This document shows, one piece after another, positions 1 through 8,227 of a DNA stretch of 57,182 nt. Position numbers and translations under genes: made by a program. Position 1 is the stretch's first letter. Each line of letters opens with the position of its first letter. The notes under the pieces are model-generated. The model searched no databases. It worked only from the letters and a program-made list of their open reading frames with translations, and was not told where the DNA came from. This DNA is from an uncultured Burkholderiales bacterium. GTDB taxonomy: Bacteria > Pseudomonadota > Gammaproteobacteria > Burkholderiales > Burkholderiaceae_C. The stretch lies in NCBI GenBank assembly GCA_903828695.1, contig CAIKNE010000022.1, positions 1 to 57,182 on the forward strand. Reading direction: 5' to 3'.

Positions 1-470
1 CCACAGGTCATGTGATGGTGATTGATTCGCGCAAGGACCCCAGAGCAGCGTCAGCGGGCTCGATACTGGTCACTCGCTTGAAGATGCGCGGATGCGCAGG
101 CGTTGTGACTGATGGCGGCTTTAGAGACTCCCCCGAAATTATCGCTCTCAACTTCCCCGCTTACCACAACCGCCCCTCAGCCCCTACGAACCTGACCCTT
201 CACCAAGCCATAGATATCAACGTCCCCATTGGGTGCGGGGATGTCGCTGTATTTCCAGGAGACATCGTTGTCGGCGACAAAGAGGGAGTGGTCATCATCC
301 CAGCTGACATTGCGGATGAGATTGCATTAGAAGCATTTGAAATGACAGCTTTTGAAGACTTTGTCAGCGAGCAAGTGTTAGCTGGCCAGACCATCATTGG
401 ACTTTACCCACCTACACTGCAAAAGAGCAAGGATGATTTTGTGGCTTGGAGAGTTAAAAACAAGCGCTAG
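1..470 (+). CDS. RraA-family aldolase-like protein, 5' end outside the window
   Basis: The frame is open from the first bases (codons from base 3 read TGHVMVIDSRKD), so the GTG at 12 is an internal codon and the true start lies upstream. The visible part is the C-terminal two thirds of the RraA fold. It contains GCAGVVTDGGFRD followed by SPE, which fits the R-D-X2-E metal and substrate motif of 4-hydroxy-4-methyl-2-oxoglutarate/oxaloacetate aldolases. A CGDVAVFPGDIVVGD segment typical of the family follows. Burkholderiales carry many such paralogues near organic-acid receptors; the usual role is class II aldol cleavage or oxaloacetate decarboxylation in the cytosol. RNase E inhibition, as in E. 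coli RraA, is less likely for a copy in catabolic surroundings. The substrate is unknown. Confidence 0.85.
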   Translation, partial: TGHVMVIDSRKDPRAASAGSILVTRLKMRGCAGVVTDGGFRDSPEIIALNFPAYHNRPSAPTNLTLHQAIDINVPIGCGDVAVFPGDIVVGDKEGVVIIPADIADEIALEAFEMTAFEDFVSEQVLAGQTIIGLYPPTLQKSKDDFVAWRVKNKR

Positions 471-510
471 CCCTATGCCTAGCCCTATGCCTAGCCCTAT
501 GCCTAGCCCT
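469..510. repeat. 12-bp tandem repeat (AGCCCTATGCCT, 3.5 copies)
   Basis: Three perfect 12-bp units run from 469 to 504, followed by a half unit. The array begins inside the stop codon of the RraA-family gene, so the first unit contains the last two bases of TAG. It lies between two convergent genes. No hairpin is evident. Slippage expansion of a 3' flank is the simplest explanation. Confidence 0.9.
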
Positions 511-561
511 AGCCCACGCCTATGATGTTAGCCCATCAGGGCTCGTTTGCAGATTAAGACA

Positions 562-2823
562 TTAGCCCATTGCTGCCCTCATGGCTTGGTGAGCAGTATC
601 CTCTAACCAAACCAAATCGAGTTGTTGGTGGGCTTCACAAATAAACCAAGGCTCGCGTGAGTCAGGCTCAAGCATCACACCCAACTCTATGAGCTTCCAC
701 GCAAACTTTTGATACAAAGCACTGTTCGTTAAGCGCCAATCCCTATAGTTCGTGGGTACGCTGGGGGTAAAGTGAATACCAAACATCGCGGGGGGACCCG
801 CAAATGCATGCTCAATCCCGGCTTTTGTAAATACACGGCCCAATAACTCTTGAATTTTTGTACCCACTTTGTCAACTGTAGCTAAGGCGTTGGTGTGGGT
901 CAAAATATTTAACGTCTCGTGAGCTGCGCTGAGTGCCACCATATTTCCGGTATAAGTACCCCCGTGGACGACGGCTCCTTTGTTGGAACCAACCGCGTCC
1001 ATGACCTCTGCCCTGCCCCCAAAGGCGGCCACCGGGTAGCCATTTCCCATGGCTTTGGCGTAGGTGGTGAGGTCAGCATGAATGCCGTAGAGGGACTGAG
1101 CCCCGCCCTTTGCTACTCGAAAGCCCGTTTTGACCTCATCGATGATCAGCATCGTACCGTTTTGTGTGCATAAGCTTCTTAGGCGTGCGAGCCATTCGGG
1201 GGTGGCAGAAATACTTCCACAATTTCCGACGATGGGCTCTAAAACAACTGCAGCGAGTTGGTCGCTGCGCGTCTTAAAGAGCATCTCTAAAGCTTCATCA
1301 CTGTTCAAAGGAATCACATCGACCAAGTCACGGGTTTTCTCAGGGATACCTGCGCCAAAAGGAATGACTATGGGATCGGTACCGGATTGGGGATCCCAAC
1401 TCTCTACATCGGATTTCCACATCATCTCATCATAGAGTCCGTGAAAGCCACCTTCAACAATCGCTATGTGTTTGCGTTTTGTGAAGCCGCGTGCAGTGCG
1501 CACTGCCCCCATTACCGCCTCAGTACCTGAGTTGGCAAACCTCATTTTCTCAATGTTGGGGCACAATGCCGTGATTTGCTGAACCACTTTGGCATCAAGA
1601 GCTGTAGAAAATCCAGTGAGTGTTCCGCGCTGCGTAATTTGCTCAATCACAGCACGATCAACTCGCATATCTCGGTAGCCCAAAATGATGGGTCCATAGC
1701 CTAGCCTGAAATCAACAAAAGTGCGTCCATCGGCATCGGTAATGTAACAACCCTGCGCACGGTCAACGAATACAGTTTGATCCTCCCCCCAATACCTGTA
1801 ATTCTCTGCAACGCCTTGAGGCATCAAAGCTTTGGACTCCTTAAGGAGCTTTTCTTGTACGGGACGATCCGCGTGGTTAAGGGCCTGCCCTTGGGTCTCA
1901 TGTGCCTGCGGGATCCCGTGGGGCGGCCTAAGAAGCATGCCAACTCGATCCTCTAAAAGCTTAGCAACATGCAACTCGCCCACATCGCCGCCGTAAGTCG
2001 CTCGGGCTTGCTCAAACAAAGACTTAGCGACGCCCCCCATCGTGAGTGAATAGCCCTGTGAATTAGCGATTTGATTGACCAGCGTCAGGTCTTTGACGCA
2101 AAGATCCAAAGAGAAGCTTGGATCATAGTGCCCTGCAAAGATCGAGGGCACATCGTGCTCAGCCACCCAGCTGTTGCCAGCGCTTGATTTGATTGCCTCC
2201 CAAACGGTGTCCAAGGGAACACCGGCTTTGCCGCCCAACATCAACGCCTCGCCTATCGTTGCAGCGCTCACAAACCAAAGTAGATTGGTGAGTAACTTAA
2301 CTGTTGCCGCATTACCCGGCTTACCCACATAAAAAATCTTCTCACCGATCACCTCTAAGACGCGCTTGTAGTGATGGAAGGTGGCCTCATCTCCACCTAC
2401 AAAGATGGAGAGTTTGCCAAGCGCAGCAAAATCCACTGCATTGGTAACGGGTGCCTCCAAGTAATGGACTTGCTTTTCAAGGCCGACCTCCACAAGTTCT
2501 TGCACCAAGTCCACTGCACTCGTGGAGGTGTCAATAATGCTCGCGTGGGGTTTGATGTGAGCGAGAACACCGGATTCGCCCAACATGACACTTCTGACTT
2601 GTGGGGGACCGGGTAAAGAGGCCATGACCAGGTCAGCCCAAGAGGCTCCTGCGGCCAAGGAGTCGGCCCAAACACCACCGCTACTCAGTAAATTGCGTGC
2701 TTTAGAGGAGTCTTGATCAAACACTCTTACGTCATATCCAGCCTTAATCAAATTCATGGCCATAGGATTGCCCATGTTGCCCACACCGATAAAGAAGATT
2801 TTGGTTTTCAAAGATAAAGTCAT
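562..2823 (-). CDS. Fusion: 3-hydroxyisobutyrate dehydrogenase-like domain + class III aminotransferase
   Basis: A single 753-residue frame carries two enzymes. Residues 1-300 form a beta-hydroxyacid dehydrogenase: a Rossmann motif FIGVGNMGNPMAMNL (11-25), an APVTNA substrate loop near 124, and the catalytic-lysine region NAATVKLLTNLL with K176. Residues about 315-753 form a PLP-dependent class III aminotransferase of the glutamate-1-semialdehyde aminomutase/omega-transaminase type, with SGTEAVMGA (432-440), IIDEVKTGFR with D562, and a PLP Schiff-base lysine at about K590 in TYAKAMGNGYP. Each half is close to full length for its family. A plausible role is coupled interconversion of a hydroxy acid, a semialdehyde and an amino acid, with channelling between sites. 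The substrate is not identifiable. The gene converges on the RraA-family gene. Confidence 0.88.
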   Translation of the reverse strand: MTLSLKTKIFFIGVGNMGNPMAMNLIKAGYDVRVFDQDSSKARNLLSSGGVWADSLAAGASWADLVMASLPGPPQVRSVMLGESGVLAHIKPHASIIDTSTSAVDLVQELVEVGLEKQVHYLEAPVTNAVDFAALGKLSIFVGGDEATFHHYKRVLEVIGEKIFYVGKPGNAATVKLLTNLLWFVSAATIGEALMLGGKAGVPLDTVWEAIKSSAGNSWVAEHDVPSIFAGHYDPSFSLDLCVKDLTLVNQIANSQGYSLTMGGVAKSLFEQARATYGGDVGELHVAKLLEDRVGMLLRPPHGIPQAHETQGQALNHADRPVQEKLLKESKALMPQGVAENYRYWGEDQTVFVDRAQGCYITDADGRTFVDFRLGYGPIILGYRDMRVDRAVIEQITQRGTLTGFSTALDAKVVQQITALCPNIEKMRFANSGTEAVMGAVRTARGFTKRKHIAIVEGGFHGLYDEMMWKSDVESWDPQSGTDPIVIPFGAGIPEKTRDLVDVIPLNSDEALEMLFKTRSDQLAAVVLEPIVGNCGSISATPEWLARLRSLCTQNGTMLIIDEVKTGFRVAKGGAQSLYGIHADLTTYAKAMGNGYPVAAFGGRAEVMDAVGSNKGAVVHGGTYTGNMVALSAAHETLNILTHTNALATVDKVGTKIQELLGRVFTKAGIEHAFAGPPAMFGIHFTPSVPTNYRDWRLTNSALYQKFAWKLIELGVMLEPDSREPWFICEAHQQLDLVWLEDTAHQAMRAAMG

Positions 2824-2937
2824 TGCTCGCTCGAGAAAAAATAATGATTGGAAGGTGTAGAAGATTCAACGATAACGAAGTTTTCAGTAAATCAGATATG
2901 ACAAGGGCGAATCAATCAAGCACTGCCCCCAAAGCAC

Positions 2938-2971
2938 AAAAAAAAGAGATGGACATTTACGACACATCTCC
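2938..2971 (-). terminator. Rho-independent terminator of the methyltransferase gene
   Basis: On the minus strand GAGATG and CATCTC form a 6-bp stem around a 13-base loop and are followed by a run of nine T (the A run at 2938-2946 on the plus strand). It sits 40 bases past the stop codon of the methyltransferase gene. Confidence 0.7.
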
Positions 2972-3009
2972 ATTTGACGTCATCGCCTGATACTGGCAAT
3001 GCAACAGGG

Positions 3010-3720
3010 TTAAATTTTCTTGAATCTAAGAAACAATTTACCCTTATGCGATTCTTTTTGATACTCAAAGCCATGCGATTTCAGCAGTTTTTGGGCACTT
3101 GCAAAATCATAAGTTCTGTAATGAACGGTTTGTGCCATCAAATTATTTCCCTTGTCTGCAAGGTAGTAATGTTTAATGAAACCGTCCTCACAATGATCGA
3201 TTTTTTGTGAATAAGTCATTCCATTAGAAATAACTTTTTCATAATCAAAATGTGGACCTTGAATTCCAAGAAGCAAGGTGCCCCCATGATTCACGTATTT
3301 GCAAAGGTGCTCGAAACCTTTCTCATTAGCATCAGCATCTGGTATGTGACTAACCAAGAAAGGCTCATTGTCGCCGTCAATAACGAAGTACCAAACACCG
3401 CCGTAAGAGAACACCAAATCGTACTGTTTATCCAGCTTGAGTTGTGTCACGTCTTGATTGGAGAGTCGTACGTTGGGGAGTTCACTCAGGCGATCCTGCG
3501 CAATGGACAGCATTGACTGAGTCAAATCCACGCCCATAATACTTGTCACATGCTTTCTCTTGGCCAACTCCTCCAAAATAAGGCCGGTTCCGCATCCGAT
3601 TTCTAGAACATGTTGATAAGGCTCGTGTTCTAAGAGGTTATCAACTATAGATTTGTAGTCGTAATAACCAGATGTCATGATGGCATCGTAATATGCCGAC
3701 ATATTTGTGTAATCACCCAT
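3010..3720 (-). CDS. Class I SAM-dependent methyltransferase
   Basis: A 236-residue protein with the SAM-binding glycine loop VLEIGCGTGLILEEL (near 39-53) and an acidic residue at the end of strand beta2 (MGVDLTQSM), typical of Rossmann-fold methyltransferases of the Methyltransf_25/11 type. The N-terminus MGDYTNMSAYYDAIMTSGYYD resembles small-molecule methyltransferases. The acceptor substrate cannot be read from the sequence. The gene stands alone: its own terminator lies downstream, and an AT-rich divergent region shared with parA lies upstream. Its base composition is visibly more AT-rich than that of the surrounding metabolic genes, which may indicate acquisition by transfer. Confidence 0.85.
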   Translation of the reverse strand: MGDYTNMSAYYDAIMTSGYYDYKSIVDNLLEHEPYQHVLEIGCGTGLILEELAKRKHVTSIMGVDLTQSMLSIAQDRLSELPNVRLSNQDVTQLKLDKQYDLVFSYGGVWYFVIDGDNEPFLVSHIPDADANEKGFEHLCKYVNHGGTLLLGIQGPHFDYEKVISNGMTYSQKIDHCEDGFIKHYYLADKGNNLMAQTVHYRTYDFASAQKLLKSHGFEYQKESHKGKLFLRFKKI

Positions 3721-4069
3721 GCTATCTTTCTGAATTTTGATCTGTTAACTATCCCATCGACTCACAATGATTAAAGTGTCAAAGTTTAAAGTTTAAAAAA
3801 TTAACTTTTCCTAGAATCACTGCAGGCACGCCAACTGAGCAACAAATATGAAGTCCAAGCTCAGAGGATTCACCTTCAATTATTACACAGTCGTTACCAA
3901 TTTTGACCAATATTGGAGCGTAAAGTCCAGTTTATACGAAAGGCGTATATGCTCGCTCTTAAATTGATCAACTCAATAAATATCTCCTAATTAGAAAGCG
4001 CTCTAATAAAATGAACGGTCATTTTCACTAAAATTGAGCTCTTATTAAGAAAAACCCAAAGGGTGTCTT
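3721..4069. other. AT-rich divergent intergenic region with palindromes
   Basis: About 350 bases separate the methyltransferase from parA. The region is strongly AT-rich and no convincing reading frame was seen. The last 80 bases before parA hold two inverted repeats (described separately). Promoters for both genes are expected here, but no clear -35/-10 pair could be assigned. Confidence 0.6.
3991..4025 (+). promoter_or_regulatory. Two inverted repeats upstream of parA (candidate operator sites)
   Basis: TTAGA-N6-TCTAA spans 3991-4006, centred on AGCGCT. A perfect AAAATGA-ACGG-TCATTTT spans 4008-4025. The second ends 44 bases before the parA ATG. Their position suits autoregulation or a DNA partner site, but no binding protein is encoded next door. 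Confidence 0.4.
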
Positions 4070-4687
4070 ATGACGATATGCATGGTTGCTAATCCAAAGG
4101 GAGGCGTAGGCAAGTCCACGATCTCTACCAACATCGCTGGATATTTTGCATGGCAGGGCAAGAAAGTCGCTCTAGGCGATCTAGACCCTCAGCAATCATC
4201 CAAATTGTGGTTAAGTCTTCGACCTCCTGGTGCTAGTCCCATCGTTGGATGGGACTACGATGAAGAAGCCCCCAAAGAGTCATTGGGAGGATTTAAACAC
4301 GCAGTGCTAGATACGCCAGCTGGCTTTGATGAGAAGCGCCTTAAAAAAGCCCTTAAGTTTGTGGATAAGGTCATCATTCCCATCCAGCCCAGCGTATTTG
4401 ATATCTTCGCGACCCAGCACTTCATCAACTTATTATTGGAGATGAAGCAGTCTAAATCCCTGGATGTCGGGATTATTGGCATGCGCGTTGATGAACGAAC
4501 AATATCAGCTGCAAAATTAGCAGAGTTCTTAGCAACTCTCCCCTTCACACACATTGGCAACCTAAGAAACACGCAGTACTATGTTCATTTAGTTGCGCAC
4601 GGAATGAGTATCTTTGATATGACTCCCAGTAAAGTGGCTAAAGATCTAGAGCAGTGGGAAGCTATTGGGGACTGGCTAAAAACATAA
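4070..4687 (+). CDS. ParA/MinD-family ATPase (orphan)
   Basis: A 205-residue deviant-Walker ATPase. The Walker A motif KGGVGKST lies at residues 10-17, with the signature lysine K10, and a switch I-like GDLDPQQSS follows near residue 37. The region around residue 80 (AVLDTPAGFD) corresponds to Walker B/switch II. The length fits small ParA proteins that lack an N-terminal DNA-binding domain. No parB-like gene or obvious parS array lies beside it. The Burkholderiales chromosomal ParA proper normally sits with parB near the origin, so this is probably an orphan ParA that positions another cargo or acts without a partner. It converges on kup, and the two are separated by a terminator. Confidence 0.88.
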   Translation: MTICMVANPKGGVGKSTISTNIAGYFAWQGKKVALGDLDPQQSSKLWLSLRPPGASPIVGWDYDEEAPKESLGGFKHAVLDTPAGFDEKRLKKALKFVDKVIIPIQPSVFDIFATQHFINLLLEMKQSKSLDVGIIGMRVDERTISAAKLAEFLATLPFTHIGNLRNTQYYVHLVAHGMSIFDMTPSKVAKDLEQWEAIGDWLKT

Positions 4688-4720
4688 GGAACCCCTACGA
4701 CGTTTTATTGTGTTCAAATC

Positions 4721-4754
4721 AAAAAAAACGCCTGTCTGTGGAACAGATCAGGCG
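4721..4754 (-). terminator. Rho-independent terminator of kup
   Basis: The arms CGCCTG-TCTGT and ACAGA-T-CAGGCG (4729-4754) pair over 11 bp with a single bulged base and a GGA loop. On the minus strand the stem is followed by eight T (4721-4728). It lies 50 bases beyond the kup stop codon. Its plus-strand side has no T tract, so it mainly serves kup. Confidence 0.85.
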
Positions 4755-4803
4755 CTGTGTGCAGAGAATTTATTAGTTTTGAATAAAGTCTATGCTCTAA
4801 GAC

Positions 4804-6744
4804 TTATAACTCCACCATTGTCCCAAGCTCAATCACGCGTCCGGGATCAACTTTAAAGAAGTCTGCTGCGCGTGAGGCGTTTTGCATCATGGAGATAAAT
4901 AGGTGCTCCCGCCACATAGACATTTGTGGAATTTCGTGGGCAACCACAGAGTCCCTGGCCAAGAAGAAAGAGGACTCCTCAACAACACAGTTGATATTGT
5001 GTATGGTACTCAGCAGGCGCAAAATGTGCCCGATATCTGGAGTTTCTTTGAATCCGTACACAGCTCTGACCAAGAACATGTTGTCGCCTAGGTCTTTCAA
5101 TGCGATGCGTTTTTCATCAGAAACTCTAGGTACGTCCCAAACGCTTACTTTCAAGAATATGACACGTTCATGGAGTACTTTGTTGTGCTTCAAATTGTGC
5201 AACAAAGCTGCAGGAACATAATCAATGTGTGCGGTCAAAAAGATCGCAGTCCCCTCAACCCTGGCAGGGGGATGCTGCATTAATGAATGAAGGAAGTCTT
5301 CGATTTGAATTCCATTATCGACAGCGCGTTTTCTTAGCAACTGACGCCCCTGGAACCAGGTCATCATTAGCAAGAAACAAATAGCACCGATTACGAGTGG
5401 GAACCAACCACCTTCTAATATTTTGGCAAGATTAGAGGCAAAGAAGCCTAAATCAACCACCATAAACAAGCTGATCACCAAGGTGACGAGCAAGGGGTTC
5501 CATTTCCAAACAACCTTCATCACGACAGCGGCCAAAAAAGTAGTCATCAACATGGTTGTAGATACAGCAATTCCATACGCAGCAGCTAAGTTATCTGACT
5601 TCTTAAAGGCCAACACAACCATCACAACAATTAAGCAAAGCATCCAATTGATAAAGGGTACATAAATCTGTCCTATCTCGCGCTCGGAGGTGAACAACAC
5701 ACGCATGCGAGGAAGGAAGCCCAACAAAATGGCTTGACTGGTCATCGAATATGCGCCCGATATACAAGCCTGAGAGGCAATGACGGTCGCAACTGTGGAG
5801 AGAATCACGAGAAAGAGCGAGAAACTATCAGGAACCATCAAGAAAAATGGATTAGAGATGGACTCAGGGTTCGTGAGGAACATTGCCCCTTGCCCAAAGT
5901 AATTGAGCAACAAACAAGGCATGACGAGAAAAAACCAAGAAAATTGCACAGGCTTGATACCAAAGTGCCCCATATCAGCATACAAGGCCTCTGCACCGGT
6001 CAAAACAAGAAATATAGAACCCGTAACAGCAAATGCGATGGCTGAATCATGAAGCATAAAACTAAGTGCATACATTGGGTTAAATGCGCCTAGTATTTCA
6101 GGTGCGTTGACGATCTGGTAGATACCCATTAGACCAATCACACTAAACCAGATAACCATAATGGGCCCAAAGAGACCCCCTACGATTGCAGTCCCCTTTT
6201 TCTCAAATACAAAGAGCGCTATCAAAATTAAAATGGTCAAAGGCAAGATATACGGGGTTAAACCAACCGAGATCACTTGCATACCTTCTAGTGCGGACAA
6301 GACTGAAATTGCAGGCGTGATAACCGCGTCACCGTAGAACAAACAAGCGCCTAGTACCCCAACAACAGTCAAAACGACAGCCCGTTTGGTACCTAAGTGG
6401 GTTGTTCTCATCGCAAGCGCCATAAGAGCCAAAATACCGCCTTCACCGTGGTTGTTGGCGCGCATCACAAAGAGAACATATTTAAGGGACACCACGAAAA
6501 TAAATGCCCAAAAAACCATAGAAATAACTCCAAAAATGGAGTCATGATTTAAAGGGATTCCGTTGGTCGGATCAAAACAAGCCTTAAGCGCATACAAGGG
6601 ACTTGTACCAATATCGCCAAATACTACCCCAATAGCGGCTAGAGCCAAGGTAGCTAGGCCACCTTTACCGTGGCCGTGTGAGTTTTCTATATCTACGGGG
6701 GGAAGTTGTTTGGAGTGAGAGTACTCTGGATTACTTAGAGACAT
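4804..6744 (-). CDS. kup: Kup low-affinity potassium uptake permease
   Basis: A 646-residue inner-membrane K+/H+ symporter of the KUP/HAK/KT family; E. coli Kup has 622 residues. The hallmark [16 protein letters not shown] lies near residues 39-54. About twelve hydrophobic segments follow to roughly residue 460, including an [11 protein letters not shown] loop. The C-terminal 170 residues are hydrophilic and cytoplasmic, with the family's [21 protein letters not shown] segment. The N-terminal extension of about 28 residues is polar. A good promoter lies just upstream and a strong terminator downstream, so it is probably monocistronic. Confidence 0.97.
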   Translation of the reverse strand: MSLSNPEYSHSKQLPPVDIENSHGHGKGGLATLALAAIGVVFGDIGTSPLYALKACFDPTNGIPLNHDSIFGVISMVFWAFIFVVSLKYVLFVMRANNHGEGGILALMALAMRTTHLGTKRAVVLTVVGVLGACLFYGDAVITPAISVLSALEGMQVISVGLTPYILPLTILILIALFVFEKKGTAIVGGLFGPIMVIWFSVIGLMGIYQIVNAPEILGAFNPMYALSFMLHDSAIAFAVTGSIFLVLTGAEALYADMGHFGIKPVQFSWFFLVMPCLLLNYFGQGAMFLTNPESISNPFFLMVPDSFSLFLVILSTVATVIASQACISGAYSMTSQAILLGFLPRMRVLFTSEREIGQIYVPFINWMLCLIVVMVVLAFKKSDNLAAAYGIAVSTTMLMTTFLAAVVMKVVWKWNPLLVTLVISLFMVVDLGFFASNLAKILEGGWFPLVIGAICFLLMMTWFQGRQLLRKRAVDNGIQIEDFLHSLMQHPPARVEGTAIFLTAHIDYVPAALLHNLKHNKVLHERVIFLKVSVWDVPRVSDEKRIALKDLGDNMFLVRAVYGFKETPDIGHILRLLSTIHNINCVVEESSFFLARDSVVAHEIPQMSMWREHLFISMMQNASRAADFFKVDPGRVIELGTMVEL

Positions 6745-7046
6745 AAAGGGCTTTAAAGCTAAGGATTGCGCATTGTAGAGGAATAATATGCCTCGTCAAG
6801 ATCATAGCAAGCAACCCATACTGAACGGATAAGTCACTGATTTAATTCATTTTTTTAAACAAAAGTCGCTTCTTTTGCGCCAAAAATACAGCCGAAATTG
6901 AGATTTAGAGGCATTTTGTAAAGTACTTCTCATGGTGCCCCTCCACCAATACCATGAGCCGATAAACCTAACCCTAATGCCTACCCCCCTCATTTGGCCC
7001 GGACACTGTCTCACTGGGCGATCAACTTAGGAAGGACAACCTGCAT
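6745..7046. other. Intergenic region upstream of kup
   Basis: About 300 bases. The kup-proximal 55 bases hold the promoter. Nothing recognisable was found in the rest, from about 6800 to 7046: no continuous reading frame, no strong hairpin and no tRNA. It lies directly downstream of the degraded TRAP/DapA remnants and may include more eroded sequence. Confidence 0.5.
6772..6799 (-). promoter_or_regulatory. Sigma-70 promoter of kup
   Basis: On the minus strand TTGACG (6794-6799) and TACAAT (6772-6777) are separated by 16 bases. Both hexamers are one mismatch from consensus. The -10 box ends 28 bases before the kup ATG, which leaves a short leader. Confidence 0.75.
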
Positions 7047-7319
7047 TTAGTGCGTATTGGTTTTTAGTTTTTGGGTCCTTAAGTATTGAGAGCATAAAGC
7101 GATTGCAATAAAAACCACTCCAACGGCGTCGCTTGACGTTGATGGGTAGACGAGTGCAAAGCCAGAAATGATGAACAGCAAACGCTCAAGTACGGTTGTT
7201 TTTAGCCAGGCCCACCCCTGAAAACCCGCTGCGATAGCAGCGATACCTAGCGCGGCCGTAACCGTTACCTCAGCAATCGAGAGCCAGTTAGCGTTTACAA
7301 GTGCCTTGGTTGAGCCCAT
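7047..7319 (-). pseudogene. C-terminal remnant of a TRAP transporter fused permease
   Basis: The 90 codons encode three hydrophobic segments and match, by pattern, the last part of the 4TM/12TM fused TRAP permeases: a WLSIAEVTVTAALGIAAIAA helix, a LERLLFIISGFALVYPS segment, and a final helix ending at the family's usual C-terminus. The complete proteins exceed 600 residues, so more than 80% is missing. The ATG overlaps the stop codon of the DapA-like fragment before it (TAATG), which marks a deletion junction. It could still be translated as a small membrane peptide, but a transport role is excluded. No intact TRAP receptor gene is present nearby. Confidence 0.75.
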
Positions 7320-7474
7320 TAACCTTCACCGGTTGTTCCAAGTAGATTAATTCCATCGCACCCGTTGTCCAGTAGATATCTGAGATGCTTGACCAAACGA
7401 GGAGTATCGGGGGTGAAGTTCTCAAAGACAGGAGTTGCTGAGGCGGCAACAACGTCTGTGATGTGTCTGGGCAT
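7319..7474 (-). pseudogene. N-terminal remnant of a dihydrodipicolinate synthase-family gene
   Basis: The minus-strand frame starts with ATG at 7474 and reads MPRHITDVVAASATPVF, then a stretch ending INLLGTTGEG, then TAA. This is the N-terminus of a DapA/NAL-family (beta/alpha)8 aldolase: the substrate-loop motif usually written GTTGE is intact. The normal protein has about 290-300 residues, and here only 51 remain. The stop overlaps the start of the TRAP permease fragment. In Burkholderiales, DapA-like lyases commonly accompany TRAP or Bug uptake genes, so an internal deletion of one catabolic operon would bring these two ends together. The fragment lacks the catalytic lysine and cannot be active. 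Confidence 0.8.
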
Positions 7475-7552
7475 TTGAGTTACTTTCAAATTTTCAAGAG
7501 GAGTTATGGAGCTTGAACCATCAACAAGATATTACTTTTTTTGCAAGACTAT

Positions 7553-8083
7553 TTAAGAAGCGGGCTTGTCAGCCTCTCCCTCTGGGGCAGGCTCAGCAGC
7601 TACGGGCTTTGGAGGGGGCGGGGGCGGCGGTGTAAGTGCAACAGGCGGTGTAATAGGTGGCAACGGCACCTCTGGCTCAACAGGATCTAACACCTGCATT
7701 GTTTGCGTCACTATGGAGCAAAGTTTACCTGCATCACTTTGAATACTAACCTGCCAAACCATAGTTGATTTACCGCGGTGAAAGGCTCTTGCCTCTGCCT
7801 TGAGCACAGTCCCTAACTCAGCTGGGGCCATGAACTTGGTGCTTGAATCCCTGGTTACCACTTGGGTGCTGCTCGGATTGTTCATGAGAGTCCCAACCAC
7901 ACACAACGTATCCGCAAAAGTCATATAGACGCCGGCATGCACGACATCTCCAACAGATGCGAAATCCTCTCTTAGCTCCAATTCGCCCAAAACTTTTTCG
8001 ATGCCAACCTCAGTCACCTTAACGCCAAAGAGGCCGGGGAAAATGGGATCAAGTAATTTGGTAATCGATTCGACGTCGTACAT
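7553..8083 (-). CDS. PaaI-type hotdog thioesterase with proline-rich C-terminal tail
   Basis: A 176-residue protein. Residues 1-130 fit the hotdog fold of PaaI/YiiD_C-type thioesterases: a FPGLFGVKVTEVG start, and the helix region VGDVVHAGVYMTFADTLCVVG containing the conserved HaG and aD positions. These enzymes hydrolyse acyl-CoA or aryl-CoA thioesters in the cytosol. The last 45 residues are unusual: a Pro/Ala-rich tail with VALTPPPPPPPKPVAAEPAP that is probably disordered and is not part of the fold. The neighbouring peroxiredoxin is co-directional but is separated by a hairpin. Substrate unknown. Confidence 0.82.
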   Translation of the reverse strand: MYDVESITKLLDPIFPGLFGVKVTEVGIEKVLGELELREDFASVGDVVHAGVYMTFADTLCVVGTLMNNPSSTQVVTRDSSTKFMAPAELGTVLKAEARAFHRGKSTMVWQVSIQSDAGKLCSIVTQTMQVLDPVEPEVPLPPITPPVALTPPPPPPPKPVAAEPAPEGEADKPAS

Positions 8084-8180
8084 AACCGCCTTTAAATAAG
8101 TAACGAGAGAGCATGCCAGCAGATCTGCTAGTTTGAGAGGGAATTATATTCTTCCCAGGCGCTGATAAACTTTCTCGCCG

Positions 8181-8208
8181 TACCCCAGGGGCCTATCCGC
8201 CTGGGGTA
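8181..8208. terminator. Strong hairpin downstream of the peroxiredoxin gene
   Basis: TACCCCAGG (8181-8189) and CCTGGGGTA (8200-8208) form a perfect 9-bp stem around a 10-base loop, 20 bases beyond the peroxiredoxin stop. No clear T tract follows on the minus strand, so termination may be incomplete, or the hairpin may protect the mRNA 3' end. Confidence 0.55.
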
Positions 8209-8227
8209 AGCTTTAGTCGCAGTACTA

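Noticed and set aside
919-1435. Open plus-strand frames inside the dehydrogenase-aminotransferase fusion gene
   Set aside because: They lie antisense to the clear class III aminotransferase half, have no ribosome-binding sites and show no family pattern.
4070-4687. Plasmid or integrated element suggested by parA
   Set aside because: There is no parB, replication gene, integrase or attachment site, and the flanking genes (kup and metabolic enzymes) look chromosomal.
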